Shown here piece by piece: positions 1 to 6,405 of a stretch of 9,221 nt of DNA. The DNA comes from Clostridia bacterium (GTDB lineage Bacteria; Bacillota_A; Clostridia; Oscillospirales; CAG-272). The position numbers were made by a program, and so were the translations under genes. The notes under the pieces were generated by a model that searched no databases, was not told where the DNA came from, and saw only the letters and a program-made list of their open reading frames with translations. Numbering within the stretch: position 1 is the first letter of the stretch; each line of letters starts with the position of its first letter. The DNA is taken from positions 1-9,221 of the forward strand of contig JAFTRT010000148.1 of assembly GCA_017462145.1 (NCBI GenBank), written 5' to 3'.

Positions 1-24
1 AAATCTATGCAAATCAATGCGAAA

Positions 25-58
25 ATGGCGTAAAAATGGAGTAGAGCCAAAACGCCAT
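25..58. repeat. Imperfect inverted repeat in the ychF leader
   Basis: ATGGCGT (25-31) and ACGCCAT (52-58) are perfect 7-base complements around a 20-base interior, which itself contains TGG/CCA arms. No run of T follows on the plus strand, so it does not look like an intrinsic terminator. It may be a leader hairpin of ychF or the end of an upstream unit cut by the window edge. I see no convincing sigma-70 promoter with both boxes in positions 1-109. Confidence 0.25.
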
Positions 59-109
59 AGTGCGAAAAAACTTGTAAAATAAGGAAAAATTAAAGGAGAA
101 TAGATAAAA

Positions 110-1204
110 ATGAAACTTGGTATCGTAGGACTTCCCAACGTAGGAAAAAGTACGCTGTTCAACGCATTGACGGGAGCGGGAGCGGAATCCGCAAACTATC
201 CCTTCTGCACCATTGAGCCCAACGTGGGCGTGGTTGCCGTTCCGGACAGCCGTTTGGATTTTTTGGCCGATCTGTATCACCCCGAGAAATACACCCCCGC
301 CGTCATCGAATTTGTAGATATTGCGGGACTGGTCAAGGGTGCCTCCCAAGGAGAGGGCTTGGGCAACAAATTTTTGTCCCACATCCGTGAGGTAGATGCC
401 ATTATTCACGTCATTCGCTGCTTCCGCGACGATAACATCATCCACGTGGACGGCAACATCAACTCCATGCGAGATCTGGAAACCATCAATCTGGAGCTGA
501 TCTTCTCGGATATCGAAATGGTAGAACGCCGCATCGACCGCACCAAGAAGGCCATGAAGGGCGACAAGACCCTTGCCGTCGAGCTGGCTGTTTTTGAAAA
601 GCTCCACGCCGCTCTGAGCGACGGTAAATGCGCCCGTGAGGTAGAGCTGGACGAGAGCGAGCAGGCCTTTCTCTTCGACACACCGTTGCTGACCGCCAAG
701 CCTGTGATCTACGTGGCCAACGTCAGCGAAAACGACATTGGCGACGAGCCTTTGGACAATCCCGACTACGTTGCACTCAAGGAGCAAGCCGAGCGGGAGC
801 ACGCACAGATCATTGCCGTATGCGCCCAGCTGGAGGCCGAGATCGCAGAGCTGGACGGGGAGGAAAAGGCGATGTTCTTGGAGGATCTGGGCATTGCTGA
901 AAGCGGCTTGGATCGTCTGATCAAGGCAGGATACGCCCTGCTGGGTCTCATCAGCTATCTGACGGGCGGCCCTCAGGAGGTTCGTGCATGGACCATCACC
1001 AAGGGCACCAAGGCACCACAGGCGGCAGGTAAGATCCACAGTGACTTTGAAAGAGGCTTCATCCGTGCAGAGATCGTTTCCTTTGACGATTTGGAGCGGC
1101 TTGGCAGTATGAATGCCGTCAAGGAAGCAGGACTTTACCGCAGTGAGGGTAAGGATTACGTGATGAGAGACGGAGATATCGTCCTCTTCCGCTTCAACGT
1201 ATAA
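110..1204 (+). CDS. ychF: Ribosome-binding ATPase YchF (OLA1/YchF family)
   Basis: This is a universally conserved Obg-superfamily P-loop protein that binds ribosomes and prefers ATP to GTP. The 364 residues match the usual family length of about 363. The P-loop GLPNVGKST is at residues 7-15, PFCTIEPN at 31-38 (the Cys aligns with the redox-sensitive Cys35 of E. coli YchF), and the G3 motif DIAG at 70-73. NIIHV carries His112, equivalent to the catalytically important His114 in E. coli. The G4 motif is NVSE (204-207) instead of NKxD, the family hallmark that explains relaxed nucleotide specificity. A C-terminal TGS domain spans about 280-363 and ends in the typical FNV. The start has AAAGGAG at 92-98, a slightly long spacing of 11. 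The stop lies 12 bases before trmB, suggesting co-transcription. The call is near certain. Confidence 0.97.
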   Translation: MKLGIVGLPNVGKSTLFNALTGAGAESANYPFCTIEPNVGVVAVPDSRLDFLADLYHPEKYTPAVIEFVDIAGLVKGASQGEGLGNKFLSHIREVDAIIHVIRCFRDDNIIHVDGNINSMRDLETINLELIFSDIEMVERRIDRTKKAMKGDKTLAVELAVFEKLHAALSDGKCAREVELDESEQAFLFDTPLLTAKPVIYVANVSENDIGDEPLDNPDYVALKEQAEREHAQIIAVCAQLEAEIAELDGEEKAMFLEDLGIAESGLDRLIKAGYALLGLISYLTGGPQEVRAWTITKGTKAPQAAGKIHSDFERGFIRAEIVSFDDLERLGSMNAVKEAGLYRSEGKDYVMRDGDIVLFRFNV

Positions 1205-1216
1205 CGGAGGCCTCCC

Positions 1217-1867
1217 ATGCGAATGAGAAAGAAAAAGCACGGAGCTGAGCGTATTGAAGCTTGCTCCCGGCTTCTGATCCGTCCCGAGGGGCCTTTATCC
1301 CAAGGCTTTGCCCCCTTCTTTGACGGGCAAGCCCCCATCCACCTGGAAATCGGTTGCGGCAAGGGTGCCTTTGCCTGCGGCATGGCGGAGGCATACCCCG
1401 ATGTCAATTTTGTTGCCATGGAACGGGTATCCGATGTGTGCTGCATCGCCTTGGAGCAAGCCATGAGCCGTCAGGAGGAGCGTACGCGGGACAACCTCCG
1501 CTTCCTCATTGGAGATGCCAAGACCTTGGAGGAGCTGTTACCGGAGGCGTCTGTGGACTGTCTGTACTTGAATTTCAGCGATCCATGGCCCAAAGCGGGA
1601 CATAAAAAACGCCGTTTGACCCACCGCAATTTTTTGGCAATCTATCAAAAGCTCTTGAAGCCGGGCGGCATCCTGCGCTTCAAGACCGACAACGCAGGAC
1701 TCTTTGAGTTTACCTTGGAGGAGTTGGAGGCTGTTGGTGCCACCGTCCTTTGGCAGACCCGAGATCTGCACGCATCGGAGAAAAATGCCGACAACGTGAT
1801 GACCGAGTACGAAAAGAACTTTTCCGAAAAAGGATTTCCCATCTGTTCCGTATGGGTCACCCTCTGA
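1217..1867 (+). CDS. trmB: tRNA (guanine46-N7)-methyltransferase TrmB
   Basis: This cytoplasmic S-adenosylmethionine-dependent enzyme makes m7G46 in the variable loop of tRNAs. The 216 residues fit the family. The SAM-binding motif EIGCGKG is at 44-50, followed by the acidic strand end VAMER (66-70). The family signature NFSDPWPK is at 119-126, with a basic KKRRLTHRNF segment after it. TDN (157-159) and TEYEKNF (196-202) complete the C-terminal substrate-binding part. The ATG is preceded by GGAGG at 1206-1210, 6 bases upstream, in the short gap after ychF. truB follows after 27 bases, so two tRNA-modifying enzymes sit side by side, probably on one transcript with ychF. Confidence 0.96.
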   Translation: MRMRKKKHGAERIEACSRLLIRPEGPLSQGFAPFFDGQAPIHLEIGCGKGAFACGMAEAYPDVNFVAMERVSDVCCIALEQAMSRQEERTRDNLRFLIGDAKTLEELLPEASVDCLYLNFSDPWPKAGHKKRRLTHRNFLAIYQKLLKPGGILRFKTDNAGLFEFTLEELEAVGATVLWQTRDLHASEKNADNVMTEYEKNFSEKGFPICSVWVTL

Positions 1868-1894
1868 CCCAAGCTTTTACCGAAAGGAGTTTCC

Positions 1895-2803
1895 ATGGAG
1901 CATAGCGGTATTCTCATTTTACATAAGCCCCAAGGGATCACCTCCCACGATGCCGTCTATCGCATCCGCCGTTTGTACGGAACCCGTCGGGTAGGGCACA
2001 CGGGCACGCTTGACCCCTTGGCCGAAGGCGTTCTGGTCATGTTGATCGGCCGTGCGGCGAAAGCGGCAGAATATCTCTCCTCCGACCGCAAGGGCTATAC
2101 AGCCACCTTGCGCCTGGGTCTGACCACCGACACAGAGGACGTGACCGGAACCGTTCTGACCCAAAGCGAGACCCTGCCCTCTCCCGATGAGGTCATCCGT
2201 GCGGTGGCTTCCTTTGCGGGAACACAACGGCAGATCCCACCCATGTACAGTGCCTTGAAGATCGGTGGCAAAAAGCTGTGCGATCTGGCCAGAGAGGGCA
2301 AGACCGTGGAGCGAGAAGCCAGAGAGATCACCGTTCATTCCATCATCTGTACACCCTTGAACGAACGGGACTACCGTCTGGAGGTATCCTGCTCGGCCGG
2401 CACTTACATTCGCACGCTGTGCGCCGACATCGGTGCTTCCTTGGGATGCGGTGCTGTGATGGCAACGCTGTTGCGCACCGAAGCAGGAGGATTCTCCTTG
2501 GATCAGGCTCTTACCCTTGAGGCGTTGGAGGCCATGAGCGAGGAGGAACGGCGAGCACAATTGATCCCCACCGAAGCGCTGTTTGATTCCCTGCCTCTGT
2601 TGTCATTGCCAAGCTTTTACGAGCGGTTGGCAAAGAACGGCTGTGAAATCTATCAATCCAAGCTCCGCACTCATTATTCCTGCGGACAACGGCTCCGCAT
2701 CGGAGATGCCGGCGGTCACTTTTTCGCCTTAGGCGAGGTGAGAGACTACGAAGCCGGCAGTGCCGTCAAGCTGCTCAAGCGGTTTGATGGTGAAGAATCA
2801 TAA
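1895..2803 (+). CDS. truB: tRNA pseudouridine(55) synthase TruB
   Basis: TruB isomerises U55 in the T-loop of tRNAs to pseudouridine. The 302 residues match the usual length. The N-terminal KPxGxTS motif is at 11-17. The catalytic aspartate is Asp40 in GHTGTLDPLAEGVL. Tyr68 in KGYTATLRLG stacks on the flipped base in characterised homologues. QIPPMYSALK (113-122) and the YIRTL motif (171-175, with the conserved Arg173) are also present. The last 50 or so residues form a more divergent C-terminal domain, as is normal. The start is set by AAAGGAG at 1883-1889, 5 bases before the ATG. In many Bacillota truB is followed by ribF; here a terminator and a convergent gene follow instead, so truB appears to be the last gene of its unit. 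Confidence 0.96.
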   Translation: MEHSGILILHKPQGITSHDAVYRIRRLYGTRRVGHTGTLDPLAEGVLVMLIGRAAKAAEYLSSDRKGYTATLRLGLTTDTEDVTGTVLTQSETLPSPDEVIRAVASFAGTQRQIPPMYSALKIGGKKLCDLAREGKTVEREAREITVHSIICTPLNERDYRLEVSCSAGTYIRTLCADIGASLGCGAVMATLLRTEAGGFSLDQALTLEALEAMSEEERRAQLIPTEALFDSLPLLSLPSFYERLAKNGCEIYQSKLRTHYSCGQRLRIGDAGGHFFALGEVRDYEAGSAVKLLKRFDGEES

Positions 2804-2836
2804 AACGCTTGCGTGAACATCACGCAAGCGTTTTTT
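2802..2836. terminator. Bidirectional intrinsic terminator between convergent genes
   Basis: A perfect 14-bp stem (2802-2815 with 2821-2834) closes a 5-base loop and ends in T runs on both strands: T at 2831-2836 on plus, the complement of A at 2802-2805 on minus. It begins inside the truB stop codon. Its right arm encodes the last codons (ACG CTT GCG) of the minus-strand gene, whose TGA stop is at 2822-2820. The two genes therefore share one terminator with essentially no spacer. Confidence 0.93.
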
Positions 2837-3389
2837 GGCATAAAATCCACATCAGATCCGCCGCCAACACAACCAGAAGCAGAGCCATACTCCACCAAGC
2901 CGCTTTTGGCTTGAGGGCAAAAAAGAATCGCTTCAGCGGCGGAAAGAGGAATGCCATCCCCAAGGGCAGAAGAATCCCCCAAGCCACAGAAAAAGAGAGA
3001 CAGATATAGCCCCCAAAATTCCAAAGCTTTCCGCTGTAATCCCACAGCCGCAAGCCAAACAAACGGTGAAACGTCCACCCTGTCACCAGCTCTGCCGCCG
3101 TCGGGATCAAAAAACAAAGCGGAACATAGATCAACAAGCGTTGCCACCCCCGCACTCGCCGGAGCAAAACACCTCCGCCTTGGGGAAGCCCCAACAGCCA
3201 ATACAAAGCAAAAACCGAAATGCCGTAGATGGGACAAACGGGCAAGGTCAAAAAGCCTCTGTCGCAAAACCGTCCCGAGGATAGATAGGCATAGACCGTC
3301 TCGCCAAACCAACCGAGAAAGGATACGGCGGCGGCCAACAAGAACAATCGGCAGGCTCGGTCTGCCCGTTTTCGTTGTACGGATGTCAT
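2820..3389 (-). CDS. Multi-pass membrane protein, CmpB/DUF1113-like ("putative ABC-transporter type IV")
   Basis: This is a 189-residue, strongly hydrophobic protein with about five or six membrane segments. It resembles the family annotated as putative ABC-transporter permease (ABC_trans_CmpB, PF06541), common in Clostridia and without an established function. Recognisable features are GWFGETVY near residues 26-33, the GRFCDRGFLTLPVCPIYG segment just after it, and ELVTGW followed by LRLWDYSGKLWNFGGYICL. No ATPase partner is nearby, so the transporter label should not be taken literally. I chose the ATG at 3389 because AGAGGAGG lies 6 bases upstream of it; an in-frame ATG nine codons earlier (3416) has no comparable site. 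The gene is convergent with truB and divergent from feoA. Confidence 0.8.
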   Translation of the reverse strand: MTSVQRKRADRACRLFLLAAAVSFLGWFGETVYAYLSSGRFCDRGFLTLPVCPIYGISVFALYWLLGLPQGGGVLLRRVRGWQRLLIYVPLCFLIPTAAELVTGWTFHRLFGLRLWDYSGKLWNFGGYICLSFSVAWGILLPLGMAFLFPPLKRFFFALKPKAAWWSMALLLVVLAADLMWILCQKTLA

Positions 3390-3438
3390 AGGATCCTCCT
3401 CTCTGCCTGTTTTCACAGGATTCCCTTTTCATCCTATG

Positions 3439-3468
3439 TTCATACCGGACTTTTGGCTCATTTGGCAA
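3439..3468 (-). promoter_or_regulatory. Possible promoter of the minus-strand membrane-protein gene
   Basis: On the minus strand TTGCCA (3468-3463) is followed by an 18-base spacer and TATGAA (3444-3439). Transcription would start about 40-45 bases upstream of the chosen ATG. The leader then contains a small hairpin, CCTGT-GAAA-ACAGG (3419-3406), with a GNRA-type loop just before the ribosome binding site. Both boxes deviate from consensus, so this is only a candidate. Confidence 0.3.
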
Positions 3469-3561
3469 GGAGAATTTCGTCAAAATAGCCAAATCCTCCC
3501 CCGTTTTTTACGGTTGATTTTGACAATTCCGTTGATCTTTCAAAAAACTTCAGACAACCAC

Positions 3562-3590
3562 TTGACAAAATCTTGAAAAAGAGATATGAT
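3562..3590 (+). promoter_or_regulatory. Sigma-70/SigA promoter of feoA
   Basis: TTGACA (3562-3567, perfect) is followed by a 17-base spacer and TATGAT (3585-3590, one mismatch). The expected transcription start is near 3597, giving a leader of about 60 bases before feoA. A palindromic operator begins at that start point, so the promoter is strong on its own and probably repressible. Confidence 0.88.
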
Positions 3591-3596
3591 ATTGAT

Positions 3597-3615
3597 GGTT
3601 AGCGTAGGCTAATCG
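3597..3615. promoter_or_regulatory. Palindromic operator at the feoA start site, DtxR/IdeR-like
   Basis: TTAGC (3599-3603) and GCTAA (3608-3612) form an inverted repeat with a 4-base centre. Aligned by eye to the IdeR/DtxR box TTAGGTTAGGCTAACCTAA, the stretch 3599-3617 matches at 14 of 19 positions. It overlaps the predicted +1 of the feoA promoter, where a metal-loaded repressor would block transcription. A related palindrome lies before feoB. The regulator is not in this window, so assignment to iron or manganese is inference. Confidence 0.72.
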
Positions 3616-3656
3616 CAAAAAACAGCGTTTTGATACGTATATTGGGAGAGCCAAAC

Positions 3657-3878
3657 ATGAACTTGCGTGTCGCGGAAGAAGGAAAGGAATACATCATTGT
3701 GGGTCTCGATACCGATGACGAAGAGTTGGATTCGTTTCTGTTTTCCTTGGGTTGCTACAGCGGTGAACCGATCACGGTGGTCACTCGCAGAAAAAGCAGT
3801 TGCGTGGTCTCCATTAAAGACGGTAGATATACCATTGATGCCGATCTGGCAGAGGCCATCCTCGTAAAAGAAAAATAA
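3657..3878 (+). CDS. feoA: FeoA-domain protein, ferrous iron transport
   Basis: This is a 73-residue cytoplasmic protein with the small SH3-like FeoA fold, which partners the FeoB membrane transporter. The family pattern is visible in FLFSLGCYSGEPITVVTRR (about residues 26-44) and in the C-terminal YTIDADLAEAILV, which parallels the usual end of FeoA domains. The start is the ATG at 3657, which has GGGAGAG at 3644-3650, 6 bases upstream; an in-frame TTG at 3630 has no such site. It follows a strong promoter with an operator at the start point. Its stop codon lies inside the next terminator. The location directly before feoB supports the call; sequence alone in so short a protein is weaker. 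Confidence 0.85.
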   Translation: MNLRVAEEGKEYIIVGLDTDDEELDSFLFSLGCYSGEPITVVTRRKSSCVVSIKDGRYTIDADLAEAILVKEK

Positions 3879-3900
3879 TCCGCCTTCGGATTATTTTTTT
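3871..3900 (+). terminator. Intrinsic terminator between feoA and feoB
   Basis: The stem 3874-3882 with 3887-3895 is a 9-bp perfect match around the loop CCTT, extendable to 12 bp by A-T pairs, and is followed by T to 3900. The feoA stop codon (3876-3878) lies in the left arm. It should reduce feoA-to-feoB readthrough, so feoB needs leaky termination or its own promoter. Confidence 0.88.
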
Positions 3901-3906
3901 GGCCAC

Positions 3907-3926
3907 CGGTTAGCCAAGACTAACCG
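3907..3926. promoter_or_regulatory. Second DtxR/IdeR-like palindrome, upstream of feoB
   Basis: CGGTTAG (3907-3913) and CTAACCG (3920-3926) are a perfect 7-base inverted repeat with a 6-base centre. Compared with the feoA operator, TTAGC..AG.CTAA.CG is shared, 13 of 17 positions by eye. It stands between the feoA terminator and the feoB start. I see no strong promoter overlapping it; the best downstream candidate (TTAATT 3942-3947, 17 bases, TACATA 3965-3970) is poor. It may control a separate feoB promoter or act as a roadblock. Confidence 0.65.
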
Positions 3927-3995
3927 TCGTTTTTCCCTTCTTTAATTTGTCCCCATTTTATTTTTACATACAAAAGTTCAGGAGGAAACAAACCA

Positions 3996-5330
3996 ATGAG
4001 AATCGCACTGACGGGTAACCCGAACAGCGGTAAGACCACCATGTTCAACGCCCTTACCGGACGGAATGAAAAGGTGGGCAACTGGGCAGGCGTGACCGTA
4101 GAAAAAAAGGAACACGCCATCAAAAAAACTTATTTCACAGGTACAGATGAGCTGGTCGCAGTAGACCTTCCCGGGGCATACTCCATGTCACCCTTTACGT
4201 CTGAGGAAAGCATCACCAGCTCCTACGTCAAAAACGAGCACCCCGATGTGATCATTAACATCGTAGATGCCACCAACTTGAGCCGAAGCCTGTTCTTCAC
4301 CACACAGCTCTTGGAGTTGGGCATCCCCGTCGTGGTTGCGTTGAACAAAACCGACGTCAATACCAAGAAGGAAAACACCATCGATGCCAAGGCACTTTCG
4401 GAGCGTCTGGGCTGTCCCGTGGTAGAAACCGTTTCCACCTCTGCCAAGGGGTTGAAGGAGTTGATTGCCGCTGCCGCCGAGAGCGCGGGCAAGGAGCAGA
4501 CCGCTCCCTATGTACAGGGCGACATCGACCTGACCGATAAAAAGGTGGTGGAAGAGGCAGACCGCAAGCGGTTTACATTCGTCAACGAGATCGTTTCCCA
4601 AGTGGAGACCCGTAAAGTCCTCACCAAAAATAAGAACGCACAGGACAAGATCGACCGCGTGCTGACCAACAAGTGGTTGGGCATTCCGATCTTCGCTTTG
4701 GTCATGTGGGCTGTCTTTTGGATCTCTCAGCAGGGCCCCGGTGCTTGGATTGCGGAAGGCTACGAGTTTGAAAACGGCTTTACGATCCCCGGACTTGTCA
4801 CCCTCATCGAGTGGTTTGGCGAGTGGGTCGGCGGTCTGATGGAAAACGCAAACCCCATCCTCGCCTCCATCGTTGTGGACGGTATCATCGGCGGTGTGGG
4901 TGCCGTGGTCGGCTTCCTGCCTCTGGTCATGGTTATGTACTTCCTCATTGCGCTGTTAGAGGATTGCGGCTACATGGCACGTGCCACCGTTGTACTGGAT
5001 CCTATCTTCAAAAAGGTTGGTCTGTCCGGTAAGTCTGTCATTCCTTTCGTCATCGGAACCGGCTGTGCCATCCCCGGCGTTATGGCCTGCCGTACCATCC
5101 GAAACGAACGGGAACGCAGAGCCACTGCGATGCTGTCACCCTTTATGCCTTGCGGTGCTAAGCTCCCCGTGATCGCCCTGTTTGCAGGTGCTTTCTTCAA
5201 CGATTCCGATTGGGTCGGAACGGCCATGTATTTTGTCGGTATCGTTCTCATCCTGCTCTGTGCCCTGCTGATCAACAAGCTGACAGGACACAAGGCCAGA
5301 AAATCCTTCTTCATTATGGAAATGCACTAG
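3996..5330 (+). CDS. feoB: Ferrous iron transporter FeoB, N-terminal open part (ends at an amber codon)
   Basis: FeoB imports Fe2+ across the inner membrane, with a cytosolic GTPase domain and a membrane channel. This open part is 444 residues; the full protein would be about 691. G1 is GNPNSGKT (7-14), the G2 threonine is Thr34 in NWAGVTVE, G3 is DLPG (57-60), G4 NKTD (117-120), and G5 falls in STSAKG. Membrane segments begin near residue 225. The gate region holds GYMARATVVLDP, IGTGCAIPG and PFMPCGAKLPV, with their conserved cysteines. The ATG has AGGAGG at 3980-3985. The reading frame stops at TAG (5328-5330) within what should be FIMEMH-x-YKAPSLWR, in the middle of the membrane domain, so roughly a third of the protein is lost unless the amber codon is read through. 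The family call is certain; whether this product works is not. Confidence 0.95.
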   Translation: MRIALTGNPNSGKTTMFNALTGRNEKVGNWAGVTVEKKEHAIKKTYFTGTDELVAVDLPGAYSMSPFTSEESITSSYVKNEHPDVIINIVDATNLSRSLFFTTQLLELGIPVVVALNKTDVNTKKENTIDAKALSERLGCPVVETVSTSAKGLKELIAAAAESAGKEQTAPYVQGDIDLTDKKVVEEADRKRFTFVNEIVSQVETRKVLTKNKNAQDKIDRVLTNKWLGIPIFALVMWAVFWISQQGPGAWIAEGYEFENGFTIPGLVTLIEWFGEWVGGLMENANPILASIVVDGIIGGVGAVVGFLPLVMVMYFLIALLEDCGYMARATVVLDPIFKKVGLSGKSVIPFVIGTGCAIPGVMACRTIRNERERRATAMLSPFMPCGAKLPVIALFAGAFFNDSDWVGTAMYFVGIVLILLCALLINKLTGHKARKSFFIMEMH

Positions 5331-6072
5331 TACAAGGCACCCAGCCTGTGGAGAGCAATTGTTTCCATGTGTCAGAGAGGTTGGTCCTACATCGTCAAGG
5401 CGGGAACCATTATTTTGGTTTGTAACTTTATCGTTCAACTGATGCAGACCTTCAACTGGAAGCTTCAGCCCGTAGAAAATGCCGCCGACTCCATCCTGCA
5501 CGATATTTCCATGCCCTTTGCTTATATCATTGCTCCCATTATCGGCGTTACCATGTGGCAGATGGCCGCTGCTGCTGTGACCGGCTTTATTTGCAAAAGA
5601 AAACGTGGTGGGCACGTTGGCCGTTTGCTTTGTCGGCTTGGAAAATCTCATTGATGTGGATGCGGTTTTGGAAGGCGCAGAAGGCGCAGTCAATCCGGAG
5701 GCCGCCGCTGTCTTTGCCATTACCAAGGTGGCCGCACTGGCTTATCTGATGTTCAACCTCTTCACACCTCCCTGCTTTGCCGCCATGGGTGCGATGAACT
5801 CCGAGATCAAGAGCAAAAAGTGGCTCTTTGCCGGAATCGGCCTCCAGTTGGCTGTTGGCTACTCCGTCGGCTTCTTGGTCTTCTTCTTCGGTACCCTTTT
5901 CACGGGCGGAAGCTTTGGTGCGATCTAGATGCCGATTGTGGGTTGGGCGATCGTAGGTGCCATTGCCGTCGTATTGGTGACACTGATTGTTCGTAAAAAC
6001 CATCAGCTCAAGGCAGAATACGCCTTGAGTGCTACTGCCAAGACCGCAGAAAAAGAAACCGCTGCCGTCTGA
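5331..6072 (+). pseudogene. feoB: Remainder of feoB: C-terminal membrane domain, interrupted by a frameshift and a second amber codon
   Basis: From 5331 the feoB frame continues without a gap (YKAPSLWRAIVSMCQRGWSY, then IVKAGTIILV) to TGFI at 5580-5591. There one extra T in 5590-5592 shifts the frame. Reading on from GCA at 5593 restores the family motif AKENVVGT, then runs through NLFTPPCFAAMGA and further membrane segments to TAG at 5926-5928. After that TAG the same frame codes 47 more residues, MPIVGWAIVGAIAVV and onward, which look like the last membrane helix and a polar tail ending at TGA (6070-6072). Apart from the three lesions, I see no decay. It could be a recent pseudogene, an error in the sequence, or a recoded gene. 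The piece 5605-5928 should not be annotated as an independent protein. Confidence 0.85.
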
Positions 6073-6096
6073 TTTGTTTTGGAAAGGAGAATTGCT

Positions 6097-6315
6097 GTGA
6101 ACCCGTCGGATATCATCGCCATTGTCGTCATCGTATTGATTATCGGTGCCGCTACGGCTTATATCATCAAGGCAAAAAAGAGCGGCAAACAATGCATTGG
6201 CTGTCCCGACAGTTGCTCCTGCCATGCCAAGGACGGAAAGAGCACTTGCCACTCCAGAGAGGGATCGGGCTCTTGCAGCAGTTGCTCCCATTGCCAAGGC
6301 AACAAAGCCGAATAA
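6097..6315 (+). CDS. FeoB-associated Cys-rich membrane protein
   Basis: This is a 72-residue protein with one N-terminal membrane helix (about residues 5-23) followed by a basic stretch and a Cys/Ser/His-rich tail. The tail has eight cysteines in CIGC, SCSC, TCH and SCSSCSHC patterns, suited to binding metal or a cluster. This architecture is the FeoB_associated family found after feoB in many Clostridia; its role in ferrous iron transport is presumed and not proven. The start is GTG at 6097, preceded by AAGGAG (6084-6089) at 7 bases; a TTG at 6079 in the same frame lies upstream of that site. It begins 24 bases after the terminal feoB stop, so it is likely co-transcribed. It is intact although feoB is broken. 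Confidence 0.85.
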   Translation: MNPSDIIAIVVIVLIIGAATAYIIKAKKSGKQCIGCPDSCSCHAKDGKSTCHSREGSGSCSSCSHCQGNKAE

Positions 6316-6319
6316 ATCT

Positions 6320-6352
6320 ATCACGGATGCGGCAAGCCGCATCCGTGATTTT
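6320..6352 (+). terminator. Intrinsic terminator of the feo locus
   Basis: A perfect 13-bp GC-rich stem (6320-6332 with 6337-6349) has a CAAG loop and is followed by only four T before G (6349-6352). It starts 5 bases after the Cys-rich protein gene. The short T run makes it somewhat weaker than the others in the window. Confidence 0.8.
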
Positions 6353-6361
6353 GCTCTTGTC

Positions 6362-6394
6362 GTTTTCAATTTGTTTTCATTTCGTTTTCATTTT
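6362..6394 (+). repeat. Three tandem 11-bp repeats upstream of the DUF308 gene
   Basis: GTTTTCAATTT (6362-6372), GTTTTCATTTC (6373-6383) and GTTTTCATTTT (6384-6394) follow one another exactly. The invariant hexamer TTTTCA recurs with 5-base spacers, one helical turn apart. The last hexamer ends 15 bases before the likely -10 box. This geometry is typical of OmpR/PhoP-family response regulators that bind as head-to-tail dimers and activate transcription. Confidence 0.7.
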
Positions 6395-6405
6395 GCTTAT
6401 ATTTT

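Noticed and set aside
1206..1215. Perfect palindrome GGAGGCCTCC covering the trmB ribosome binding site
   Set aside because: With no loop it cannot fold on itself as a normal hairpin; it is probably chance from a purine-rich site next to a C-rich run.
14..1240. A 408-residue open frame on the minus strand across ychF
   Set aside because: It is antisense to an unmistakable ychF, has no family motif, and arises from the biased third-codon composition of the plus-strand gene.
2951..3391. 146-residue plus-strand frame opposite the CmpB-like gene
   Set aside because: It is rich in Arg, Pro and Lys with no ribosome binding site, and lies fully antisense to a hydrophobic gene with a good start.
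3390..3416. Nine-codon upstream extension of the CmpB-like protein
   Set aside because: The extension would be translated across the strong AGAGGAGG site that clearly serves the ATG at 3389.
5580..5600. Programmed +1 frameshift site in feoB
   Set aside because: There is no slippery codon followed by a stop, no internal ribosome-binding-like stimulator and no clear downstream structure; a simple one-base insertion explains it better.
5605..5928. A separate 107-residue membrane protein
   Set aside because: It starts inside the conserved FeoB motif AKENVVGT and continues its membrane domain; it is a fragment made by the frameshift.
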